Positions 1-8,037 of a stretch of DNA of 11,535 nucleotides are shown one piece after another; within the stretch, counting starts at the first letter, position 1; every line of letters starts with the position of its first letter. Position numbers and translations under genes: made by a program. The notes under the pieces are model-generated. The model was not told where the DNA came from and ran no database searches. It saw nothing but the letters and a program-made list of their open reading frames with translations. Origin of the DNA: an uncultured Bacillota bacterium (GTDB taxonomy: Bacteria; Bacillota; Clostridia; UBA1381); assembly GCA_949297205.1 (NCBI GenBank), contig CASFSH010000414.1:1-11535 (forward strand), in the 5' to 3' direction.

Positions 1-662
1 ATATAAGAAATGATGTTGCTTCAGTAGGAGATGACAGTACGGATTTTAATGCAAACAGATATGCGGTTAATTCCTTTACATGGAAACCGGGTATGGGTTT
101 ACAATATCCTGACTATACTTTTGTTAAGATTGGAGAACCAATGCTCAAAAACGGAAGCATTCAAGCAACAATGACAGGAATTAATTATAAAAGCAAAAAC
201 AAAGAAAAGGCAATTCAACTTATTGCTCTTATGAATACAAACAAGGAGCTATATAATCTTGCATCAATTGGTATTGAAGGAAAACATTATACCTTGAATG
301 AAGACGGTAAATATTCTGCCATTAAAGATTCGGGATACGGTATTTCTGCATGGGTAATTGGTAACCAGTTTAACGCTTTGATTAATGAAAATCAGGATGC
401 AACGGTTTGGGAAGAAACAAAAAAGATGAATGATGAATCTGCAAAATCACCTATATTGGGATTTAGATTTGATGATTCAAATATAAAAACAGAACTATCA
501 TCAATATCAGCAATAAGCGGAGAATACAGTGCGTTAAGTAATGGCTCAAGAGATTATACTGAGTTTTGGGATGAAATGATATCAAGATATAACAGTGTAG
601 GTTTACAAAAGGTAAAGGATGAGGTTCAAAAGCAGCTTGATAATTTTTTTACAAGTAACTAA
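1..662 (+). CDS. ABC transporter solute-binding protein, LplA/DUF3502 type (C-terminal part; 5' end outside window)
   Basis: Extracellular, normally lipid-anchored substrate receptor of a carbohydrate-type ABC importer. The reading frame is open from the left edge (first full codon at base 3), so the ATG at 93 is an internal Met and the gene starts upstream. About 220 residues are visible, from a family usually near 500 aa. The visible part matches the C-terminal DUF3502 region of LplA-like family 1 binding proteins: the segment IGIEGKHY (bases 267-290), a VWEETKKMND segment (405-434), then SPILGFRFD, and a closing EVQKQLD helix. It ends 17 bases before the first beta-helix gene, which suggests one operon with the polysaccharide-active proteins. 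The cognate permeases are not in the window and would be expected upstream; no ATPase gene is seen, which is common because such importers often share one. The substrate cannot be read from this fragment; an oligosaccharide is inferred from the neighbours. The lipobox lies outside the window. Confidence 0.88.
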   Translation, partial: IRNDVASVGDDSTDFNANRYAVNSFTWKPGMGLQYPDYTFVKIGEPMLKNGSIQATMTGINYKSKNKEKAIQLIALMNTNKELYNLASIGIEGKHYTLNEDGKYSAIKDSGYGISAWVIGNQFNALINENQDATVWEETKKMNDESAKSPILGFRFDDSNIKTELSSISAISGEYSALSNGSRDYTEFWDEMISRYNSVGLQKVKDEVQKQLDNFFTSN

Positions 663-679
663 ACGGGAGAGTACAAGAG

Positions 680-3073
680 ATGAAAAAAGTATCTGTATTA
701 ACTGCTATTATTATGATGATAAGCTCAATAAATACTTTGGCATATGCTGAAGAAAACAGTATTAAAATTTATGTTTCCCCAAATGGTAATGATATATTTG
801 ACGGCATGCAGCTTACAACAGCAGTAAAAAGTATTGAAAGAGCACAAGAGCTTGCAAGATGGTATAAAGAACCGAACCAAAAAACAGAGGTTATCTTTAA
901 AGAGGGTGTATATTTTATTGATTCAACCTTCACATTTACTGCAGAGGACAGCGGAACAGATGAGTATCCTGTTATTTACAGAGCGTATCAAGGTGATGAC
1001 GTAAAATTTACTTTGGCAAAAGAAATTACACCAAGCAATTTTACGGTATCACAAAATACTGAAATCTCTCAAAATGTACGTGGAAATGTTTTAGAGGCTG
1101 ATTTAAGCGAATTTACAAATCTTACCGGAAATATGACGGAAACATTGTATGCAGAGGGTGAAATGCAGTCAATTGCCGCATGGCCGAACACAGACTTTGT
1201 TTCGTTGACACCCACAGGAGAATCAACAGGTACAAATTTTGTTACATATTATATACCCGAGGAAAAAAGAGGGGTTTGGACAGGAAAAACCAATATGCGG
1301 TATGAGTATAAACCGACAGGATATACATATAACATATTGCCGGTAAGCAATATTACAAATGACACAATGACATTGCAAAATGCTGCAAGTTCATGCCGAA
1401 TTTTAAATGCTTTATCGGAAGTTGATGTGCCGGGCGAATATTATATTGATGCACAAAATAAAAAACTGTATTATTATCCAAAAAGTGAAATTACTAACAG
1501 TGTATATGTGGCAGAAGGGACAGAAGATACAATAGTTATAAATGGTGCAGAAAATTTAAGATTTGAAAGCATTGAATTGTTTTGTGGTAATGCAAGAGGA
1601 TTTGAAATAAATAATGCTGACAATATTGTGATATATGACGCTGTATTAAAGGCATTTGGCGAGGAAGCAATATATGCACAAAATACGACGAATCTTTTGA
1701 TATGCGCATCAAATATATCAGATTTAAAACGCGGCGGAATAAACATATCGGGAGGAGAACAGCTTACTTTAACATCTTCCGGCAATGAGATCAGAAATTG
1801 CAGAGTCTTTAATTATGACAGGGTTTATAAAACTGCAGCTGCCGGAATAACAGTAGGCGGAGTAGGTGCGGCAATAAGAAACTGTGAAATATTTGAATCG
1901 CCGAACATCGGAATACGATTTACAGGTAATAATCATATTATTGAAAATAACAAAGTGTATGATGTTATTAAAGATGTATGGGATGCCGGTGCTATATACT
2001 GCGGAAGAAGCTGGCTTGACAGAGGAACAATAATCAGAAATAATTATATTTACAGCACAACTCTGGATTATGGTAATATTATTCCGGGATTGGTATATAA
2101 TTCGGGTACTGATAATCATGCAATATATATAGATGATCTTCACAGCGGAATTACTGTTACCGGAAATATAATATATAATATGTCAAGAGGCCTGTTGTTT
2201 GGCGGAGGCAGTAACAATATTTGTCAGGATAATATAATAATCAACTGCCGAAGAGGTATATCCTATGATAATCAAGGAATGGGATGGCGTCAGCAGCATA
2301 TTGACGGTGAACAACTGTATGCAGGACAAATATATAAGAAATTAAAAGAATTTATGCAGCAGGATTATGATGAAGAACTTTGGAATAATTATGACGGTTT
2401 TGAGGAAATGATTGCAAGAGTTAATGTATTTGATGCAGAAGATGCAAGAATTAAAGCGGATGATACATTGACAGCTGCTCAAAAAACCGCAGCAAGAAAA
2501 GCAGCGCTTAATGTTTTAGGTGCAGTGTATAACAGAAAAGTAAATAATAATGTTTATACAGGTGCTTGGGCAGAGTGGTGGAACGGAACATATACGCCGC
2601 AATGTGCGATTGATAATCCGGGCTTAAACAGTCCTACTCATATTTCAATGGCTTCGGCAATAGATTCTGATGACACAAACAGCTATATAATTTTGTCTAA
2701 TACAGCCGCAGGTATAGAAATTGACAATTATGAAATAACAATAAGCGGTGCAAATCTTCCTGAAGGAATATCTTCATCTACCGACAATATGGGTGTGGGA
2801 ACAGATGTATATGTACCTTCATATTCAGTAAATGAGTTTGATGTAAATAATGGAAATCGCTTTGTATCTGTTGCAGCTATATATGACAGCAGTGACAGAT
2901 TGGTGTCTGTTCATACAAAGGATAATGTGTATATGTATGATAATCAGCTTATTGATATGGATATTGATATTCCGCAGGAAGTACAGAACGGATGGTATAT
3001 AAAACTTATGTTTTTTGACAATATAAATAATATGTATCCGGTATCTACTCAAGAAATTATTATAGGAAAATAA
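680..3073 (+). CDS. secreted right-handed parallel beta-helix protein (GH141-like / pectate-lyase fold), paralog 1
   Basis: Probable extracellular polysaccharide-active protein; the exact reaction is not readable. The start is supported by GGGAG at 665-669 and a clear signal peptide (MKK, hydrophobic core, AYA at residues 21-23 before EEN). The mature protein opens with IYVSPNGND..DG and a SIERAQELAR helix, typical of secreted beta-helix proteins. A family signature GEYYID....KLYYYP lies at about 252-267. The helix core has many short Asn-containing turns (IRNC, IENN, IRNNYIY, VTGNIIYN). Likely functional acidic residues sit in DAGAIY (435-440) and IYIDD (482-486), followed by GGG (508-510) and GMGW (533-536). 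An Ala/Lys-rich helical segment at about 584-614 interrupts the usual layout. Residues about 655-797 look like a beta-sandwich with the pattern AAIYDSSDRLVSV ... GWYIKLMFFD, a C-terminal module common in clostridial secreted proteins. No SLH, sortase or lipid anchor is seen. The fold resembles GH141 and related beta-helix enzymes by general recognition; a binding or lyase role cannot be excluded. Confidence 0.85.
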   Translation: MKKVSVLTAIIMMISSINTLAYAEENSIKIYVSPNGNDIFDGMQLTTAVKSIERAQELARWYKEPNQKTEVIFKEGVYFIDSTFTFTAEDSGTDEYPVIYRAYQGDDVKFTLAKEITPSNFTVSQNTEISQNVRGNVLEADLSEFTNLTGNMTETLYAEGEMQSIAAWPNTDFVSLTPTGESTGTNFVTYYIPEEKRGVWTGKTNMRYEYKPTGYTYNILPVSNITNDTMTLQNAASSCRILNALSEVDVPGEYYIDAQNKKLYYYPKSEITNSVYVAEGTEDTIVINGAENLRFESIELFCGNARGFEINNADNIVIYDAVLKAFGEEAIYAQNTTNLLICASNISDLKRGGINISGGEQLTLTSSGNEIRNCRVFNYDRVYKTAAAGITVGGVGAAIRNCEIFESPNIGIRFTGNNHIIENNKVYDVIKDVWDAGAIYCGRSWLDRGTIIRNNYIYSTTLDYGNIIPGLVYNSGTDNHAIYIDDLHSGITVTGNIIYNMSRGLLFGGGSNNICQDNIIINCRRGISYDNQGMGWRQQHIDGEQLYAGQIYKKLKEFMQQDYDEELWNNYDGFEEMIARVNVFDAEDARIKADDTLTAAQKTAARKAALNVLGAVYNRKVNNNVYTGAWAEWWNGTYTPQCAIDNPGLNSPTHISMASAIDSDDTNSYIILSNTAAGIEIDNYEITISGANLPEGISSSTDNMGVGTDVYVPSYSVNEFDVNNGNRFVSVAAIYDSSDRLVSVHTKDNVYMYDNQLIDMDIDIPQEVQNGWYIKLMFFDNINNMYPVSTQEIIIGK

Positions 3074-3092
3074 CAAATAACCACAACTTGCG

Positions 3093-3099
3093 AAAGGAG
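3093..3099 (+). promoter_or_regulatory. ribosome binding site AAAGGAG for the second beta-helix gene
   Basis: AAAGGAG ends only 2 bases before the ATG at 3102, which is too close for normal initiation, and 14 bases before the in-frame ATG at 3114, which is on the long side. The protein from 3114 (MKLKKII...) has a standard signal peptide, whereas starting at 3102 adds MIIS in front of it. This favours 3114. Confidence 0.6.
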
Positions 3100-3113
3100 T
3101 AATGATTATAAGT

Positions 3114-6100
3114 ATGAAATTAAAAAAAATTATCGCGGCTGTACTTTGTATGGTACAATTATTGTGTACAACAGTGATTTTGGCAGAAGAAGAAATTCCA
3201 TTAGAATCCTCGGAAGCTGAAATTCAGATAGAAGAAACGGTTAGTGAGACAGAAATTCCGGCAGCAGAAAATGAATTAAGAGTTTTCGTTTCACCTGATG
3301 GTTCGGACTCAAATAGCGGAACATTTGATAACCCGGTTTTGACAATAGAAAAAGGTATTGCACTGGGTACACAGCTTAAAAATTCCAATGAGGGAAAAAC
3401 TGTTTCAGTTAATATCAGGGGTGGTGATTATTACGTAAACAAAACAATACAATTGACAAGCCAAAATTCCGGAACGGAACAAAATCCTTTTATTATTCAG
3501 GCATATAACGGCGAAACCGTAAATATTAAGGGAAGCACTCCATTGACACCTACAAGATTTACACAACTTAAGGATAGTGAAGTTTTGGCTAAAATTCCGG
3601 AAGAGGCGAGAAAATATATAGGGGTTTACGATCTATCAAGAAATGTATCAAATTTGACCCCGTATACAGGAAACAATTCATCACTTGGATACACATGTTT
3701 GATTGTGGATGATAAAGAACAGACACTTGCTCGCTGGCCCAATACCGGGTTTGACCGTACATCTGTTGTAAATGGAGAAAGATCATTTACCGGAACTGAT
3801 GGAAAAAGCCGTTCCTCAAATTGGAAACTTGCTTCAAACGCAATGGCATGCGGATATTTCGGTGTTGAATATTTTTATGAGGAAGTTCCGATAACATCAA
3901 TTGACAGTAACGTAGTTGTATTGTCAGAAAAACCATATTACGGGATAGCAGACAACAAAAGATATTATGTAAAGAATTTAATTGAAGAACTGGATTCGCC
4001 CGGAGAGTATTATATAGATACAAAAACCGGAAAGCTTTACTATTATCCTCCGTATCCAATATCCAAAGTAAGCATGGAAATCGCAACAATGAATGTTCCT
4101 ATGTTTTCAGGAACAGGACTTTCCAATATTATATTTAAGGGTATAGGAATAAAAAATACAAGAAGCAGCGGTATAGAGTTTACATCTTCATATAATATTA
4201 CAATAGACGGCTGTGAAATGAAAAATGTAGGAATAAAAGGAATAGTTATGGATGAATGTACCAATTGTAAGATTATTAATAATACAATATGTCAGGTAGG
4301 TTCATCTGCTATTGATATTTCTGGTGGTGACAGACAAAAACTGGTATCTTCCAATAATCTTATAGACAACAATCATATATATGATTTCGCATCGACCTTC
4401 AGAACAAATAATCCAGGTATAAATTTAAATGGTGTCGGAACTACTATTACCCATAATTTAATACACGGATCACCATCTCAGGGAATTTTGTTTAGCGGAA
4501 ATGATCATAAGATGCTGTATAATGAGTTTTATGATTTGGTAAATGAACCTTGTGATGCAGGTGCAATTTATGCGGGACGAAATTATACTTGCAGAGGAAA
4601 CGAAATAGCATATAATTATTTCCATGACATAGATACATCAGCAGATAAAGGCGGTTCAATATTTGTTGCGGGAGTTTATCTTGATGATATGTTCTCAAGT
4701 GCAGATGTACATCATAACGTATTTTATAAATGTAATTTGGGTGTTATGATCGGCGGCGGACGTGATAACAATTTTGATAATAATATACTTCTTGACTGTG
4801 ATAACGGAATGTTTATGGATGCAAGAGGCGTAGGATGGGCAAATTATCACACTGTACCCGGAGGGCAGGCATATAATACAATATTACAGGTACCGTATAC
4901 AAAATCACCATGGAGTGAAAGATATCCTGAACTTGTTAATATTCTTGACACAACAGTTGGTTTGCCAATGAACAACTCAATTCAGAATAACATTATGTAT
5001 AGATGTATGTCAAATCTTATTGCAAATGAAATGAAAGATTACGGAACGGTTCAGAATAACTATGAAACAAAGGAAGATAACAGTTTCTTTGTGGATTATG
5101 TAAATCGTAATTTTGCACTTAAGAGCGATTCAAAAATGGCAGCAGATTTTCCGGAGGCGGCTAAAATCAATATGAGTGATATGGGATTGCTTCCCGAAAA
5201 AGCTGAATCTGAAAAAGAAAACGCAGAAGAACATCCTTTCAGATTAATTTCACCTTACAACGGACAAACCGATGTGAGTAATTTAAGCTATACATTCCAA
5301 TGGGAAAAACATAGCTCGGCAAGTAAGTACATACTAAATATCGCAGAAGATCCTGAAATGAAAAATGTAATATTAACGCAGGAAACAAAGAATACAATTG
5401 CGGATGTTCAGTTTATTCCTTCAGGCGGTAAGGCACTTTGGTGGACTGTTACGGGAGTTAATGAATCACAGTCTATGGGCGGCGTATATAATCAGCTTGG
5501 TGCGCCGAAACTGATTATCTCAACATTGCGTGAAAAAACCGATAAAAAGGAGCTCAGGGAAAATATTAATGTACTTAACAGTCTGTATAATTCAGCAATG
5601 GAAGGAACAACTCCCGGAACGTATAAAAAAGGATTTAAAGATACAGTTAAAGAAATTCTGGATGAGGCTACAAACGCAAATGAAGCGGGAGATATTTTGC
5701 AAAAGGATATCGAAACAATTAATGATAAGTATGATTCTCTTATAGCATCAATAAAGGACTATATAAATTATGACGTTGTAAATATCGGAGATCTTCTGGA
5801 AAATAAAGGAGGATGGGTATACGAAGACGGATATTATACATTTAACGATGATGGCTCTTTATCATTGACAGGAAGTAAAGGTAAAACAAGTTATTATACA
5901 AATTGCATATATGATGAACCTCTTGGTGAAAATGTTGCAATTAAGTTTGGATATAAAGTGAACGTAAGCTCTAATTATTGTCTATTTGGTTTACAAAATG
6001 ATGCAACTTTCTTAAGTGGCGGATATGACATCATAATTAAAAGTAACGCTATTGAAATACAGCGTCATTTGGGAAGCAATACAGATGGTATAAAGGAATC

Positions 6101-6326
6101 TGTTCTTAATTTCTATGTATCTGATGATAAATGGGTTGATCTTGAACTCGGTGCACTGAAAACAGGTGTAGGAACATATGTATATCTTATGGCAGATGGC
6201 TATTTAGTAGCTGATTTCCTTGATATGGATCAACCTTATTGGACGGGTGAATCAAAATTTGTATTCAATAATCCGAGTGGTAATATGGCAGAGTGTGTTG
6301 CGTCGATAAGACCGGCACAGGAATAG
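3114..6326 (+). CDS. secreted multidomain beta-helix protein (GH141-like) with Fn3-like, FIVAR-like and LamG-like C-terminal modules, paralog 2
   Basis: Probable extracellular glycan-active protein of about 1070 aa (an in-frame ATG at 3102 would add four residues). The signal peptide ends at about residue 24 (ILA before EEE), followed by an acidic Glu/Thr-rich linker to about residue 55. The beta-helix part starts with VFVSPDGSDSNSG, carries GEYYID....KLYYYP at about 297-312, and holds the same acidic signature as its neighbour: DAGAIYAGR (481-489), VYLDD (521-525), GGGRDNN (547-553), DARGVGW (569-575), then SPWSERYPEL (598-607) and a closing FALKSDSK strand typical of this family. After that come an Fn3/Ig-like domain (about 707-795, PFRLISPYNGQTDVS...WTVTGV), a FIVAR-like helical domain (about 805-885) and a C-terminal LamG/concanavalin-like beta-sandwich (about 890-1070), both suited to sugar or surface binding. 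No SLH domain is present. Clearly homologous to the preceding gene. The catalytic function is inferred, not demonstrated; the substrate is unknown. Confidence 0.85.
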   Translation: MKLKKIIAAVLCMVQLLCTTVILAEEEIPLESSEAEIQIEETVSETEIPAAENELRVFVSPDGSDSNSGTFDNPVLTIEKGIALGTQLKNSNEGKTVSVNIRGGDYYVNKTIQLTSQNSGTEQNPFIIQAYNGETVNIKGSTPLTPTRFTQLKDSEVLAKIPEEARKYIGVYDLSRNVSNLTPYTGNNSSLGYTCLIVDDKEQTLARWPNTGFDRTSVVNGERSFTGTDGKSRSSNWKLASNAMACGYFGVEYFYEEVPITSIDSNVVVLSEKPYYGIADNKRYYVKNLIEELDSPGEYYIDTKTGKLYYYPPYPISKVSMEIATMNVPMFSGTGLSNIIFKGIGIKNTRSSGIEFTSSYNITIDGCEMKNVGIKGIVMDECTNCKIINNTICQVGSSAIDISGGDRQKLVSSNNLIDNNHIYDFASTFRTNNPGINLNGVGTTITHNLIHGSPSQGILFSGNDHKMLYNEFYDLVNEPCDAGAIYAGRNYTCRGNEIAYNYFHDIDTSADKGGSIFVAGVYLDDMFSSADVHHNVFYKCNLGVMIGGGRDNNFDNNILLDCDNGMFMDARGVGWANYHTVPGGQAYNTILQVPYTKSPWSERYPELVNILDTTVGLPMNNSIQNNIMYRCMSNLIANEMKDYGTVQNNYETKEDNSFFVDYVNRNFALKSDSKMAADFPEAAKINMSDMGLLPEKAESEKENAEEHPFRLISPYNGQTDVSNLSYTFQWEKHSSASKYILNIAEDPEMKNVILTQETKNTIADVQFIPSGGKALWWTVTGVNESQSMGGVYNQLGAPKLIISTLREKTDKKELRENINVLNSLYNSAMEGTTPGTYKKGFKDTVKEILDEATNANEAGDILQKDIETINDKYDSLIASIKDYINYDVVNIGDLLENKGGWVYEDGYYTFNDDGSLSLTGSKGKTSYYTNCIYDEPLGENVAIKFGYKVNVSSNYCLFGLQNDATFLSGGYDIIIKSNAIEIQRHLGSNTDGIKESVLNFYVSDDKWVDLELGALKTGVGTYVYLMADGYLVADFLDMDQPYWTGESKFVFNNPSGNMAECVASIRPAQE

Positions 6327-6336
6327 GAGGACATTA

Positions 6337-8037
6337 ATGGAGAAAATATGTAAACTTAAGAAAATAATTTTAATCTCAGCTGCAGCTATGCTGTGTACAA
6401 TGTACACAGCATACGCAGAATATATTGATAACATTAATTATAATTTCACAAATAATAATGTTGAGATAAATGGAAAATTTCTTGAAAACAGCAACGGCAC
6501 ATATGCAACCGTACTTGTATTAAAACCGGGCGGAGATATAGAAAATCTTGATTCATCTTTAGTAGAAAAACAAGAGCAAATTTTAATAGAAGACGGTAAA
6601 TTTTCTCTTAATTTTGAATTAAATAATCCCATAGACGGAGGTATTTATACTGCTTTTATAAAGGCCGGAAAATCAGACAAAAAAAGTACGTTTAAATTTA
6701 CCAATGATATTTCTCCTGTATACGAAGATATAATGTCGCAGACAGATGAGCAGAGCTTTGCGGAAAAAATACAAGAATACATTGATGAATTAGTTTTAAG
6801 CGATACAATATATGCACAATTGTCAAATAAAAATAATGCAGGGAAAATTGCTTATGAAAACAGGGAAAATATAAAGGATGCCGAAAGTCTTAAAAATTCT
6901 GTAATTACCGCATCATATATTCAGGCTCTTAATGAAAATAAAATATTACAAGTATGTGATAATACTGATTTTATAGATGCTGAACTGCTTGGTTTGGATA
7001 AACTGGAAAGTCAGATGAATGTAACTGCATATACACTTTATACCGGTTCAATTACTGATGAAGGAAAAGAAAAAGTATTAAAGAATATACAGGGTAAAAA
7101 TTATGAAAGTATAGATGATTTTATAAGTGATTTTATATATCAAAGTACAATATCGGCAATAAAATATAACATTTCAAGCGGTACAGCACATATAAAGGAT
7201 ATTTTGAAAAATAACAACAGTAAAATAGGTTTTGATTTGAAAAACTATAATTCCGTTACAGATAATTCAATAGATTTGCTTCTTTTAAAAGGAAACGAAT
7301 GGGAAAAAGAAGATATACAAGATATTTTAAATACTAAATCCGGCGGAAATGATGATTCAAGAGGAGATGTAGGCGGAAACAGTACCGGCGGAGGCGGTAC
7401 AAGCGGAGGAGTAAAACCATCGGGAAACTATTCTCAGGATTACAGTGTCAAGCCTCAGGAAGATACAGAAATCATAACATTTAACGACATTACGCCTGAA
7501 CTTGAATGGGCAAGAGAGGCAATTGAAAAATTAGCACAGTTAAAAATAATTAATGGAAGAGAAAATGGCATTTTTGCACCAAAGGACAATGTTACAAGAG
7601 CAGAATTTTTAAAAATGGTACTATTAACATTAAATATTGAATTAACTGAGACAGAATGTGAATTTTTAGATGTTAAGAAAGATGATTGGTATTATGAATA
7701 CGTTGCTTCAGCGTTTAATATGGGTATTGTAAAAGGCTATGATAATGGTTATTTTGGTGCTTCAGACAGTATAACAAGACAGGATGCATCTGTTATTATA
7801 CTAAATGCAATTACATTTTTAGGCAGGGAATTACCTGAAAATACAGAAGAAATAGAATTTAGTGACAAGACGGAAATTTCAGATTATGCCATTGAAGCAG
7901 TTGAAAATCTTACAAGAGCAGGAATTATTCAGGGCAGTGATAATTTATTCATGCCTTTAGATAACTGTACAAGAGCTCAGGCTGCTGTTATGCTTAACAA
8001 TATTATTAATGTTTTAGGAGAAGAGGGGGATAAATAA
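6337..8037 (+). CDS. surface protein with N-terminal Ig-like domain and three C-terminal SLH domains
   Basis: Cell-surface protein attached non-covalently to the secondary cell-wall polymer through SLH domains. The start has an ideal AGGAGG at 6325-6330, six bases upstream and overlapping the previous TAG. The signal peptide ends at AYA (residues 25-27). Residues about 29-125 read as an Ig-like beta-sandwich (VEINGKFL, ATVLVLKPGGD, DGKFSLNFEL, GGIYTAFIKAG). Residues about 128-330 are charged and mostly helical with no motif I recognise. A Gly/Ser-rich linker spans 335-358. Three SLH repeats follow, beginning near F382, F443 and F508, with core motifs TRAE, TRQD and TRAQ; the protein ends five or so residues after the third. 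No catalytic domain is visible, so a structural, spacer or scaffold role is most likely. The stop codon overlaps the next ATG by one base, so translation of the two SLH proteins is probably coupled. A perfect DNA palindrome lies within the signal-peptide codons. Confidence 0.88.
   Translation: MEKICKLKKIILISAAAMLCTMYTAYAEYIDNINYNFTNNNVEINGKFLENSNGTYATVLVLKPGGDIENLDSSLVEKQEQILIEDGKFSLNFELNNPIDGGIYTAFIKAGKSDKKSTFKFTNDISPVYEDIMSQTDEQSFAEKIQEYIDELVLSDTIYAQLSNKNNAGKIAYENRENIKDAESLKNSVITASYIQALNENKILQVCDNTDFIDAELLGLDKLESQMNVTAYTLYTGSITDEGKEKVLKNIQGKNYESIDDFISDFIYQSTISAIKYNISSGTAHIKDILKNNNSKIGFDLKNYNSVTDNSIDLLLLKGNEWEKEDIQDILNTKSGGNDDSRGDVGGNSTGGGGTSGGVKPSGNYSQDYSVKPQEDTEIITFNDITPELEWAREAIEKLAQLKIINGRENGIFAPKDNVTRAEFLKMVLLTLNIELTETECEFLDVKKDDWYYEYVASAFNMGIVKGYDNGYFGASDSITRQDASVIILNAITFLGRELPENTEEIEFSDKTEISDYAIEAVENLTRAGIIQGSDNLFMPLDNCTRAQAAVMLNNIINVLGEEGDK
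6387..6413. repeat. 27-bp perfect inverted repeat inside the signal-peptide codons
   Basis: Arms TATGCTGTGTACA and TGTACACAGCATA are exact reverse complements, 13 bases each around a single central A. In RNA it can fold as an 11-bp stem with a 5-base loop, 50 bases downstream of the start codon of the Ig/SLH gene. It encodes ordinary signal-peptide residues (AMLCTMYTAYA), so it could be neutral, a protein-binding operator-like site or an RNA hairpin affecting translation or decay. Confidence 0.9.

Noticed and set aside
93..662. Treating the ATG at 93 as the start of the solute-binding protein
   Set aside because: The frame is open back to base 3 with protein-like sequence, no ribosome binding site precedes 93 and there is no signal peptide; the gene is truncated by the window edge.
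1474..2143. Two open frames on the minus strand inside the first beta-helix gene
   Set aside because: They lie opposite a long gene with signal peptide and family motifs, have no ribosome binding site and encode low-complexity sequences; they are antisense shadows.
3114..3190. Lipobox in the second beta-helix protein (LLC near residue 18)
   Set aside because: The residues before the Cys do not fit the lipobox (no Gly/Ala/Ser at -1), and a normal signal peptidase I site (ILA before Glu) follows.
5530..5745. 71-codon plus-strand frame within the second beta-helix gene
   Set aside because: It is a Lys/Gln-rich out-of-frame reading of the FIVAR-like helical region and lacks a ribosome binding site.
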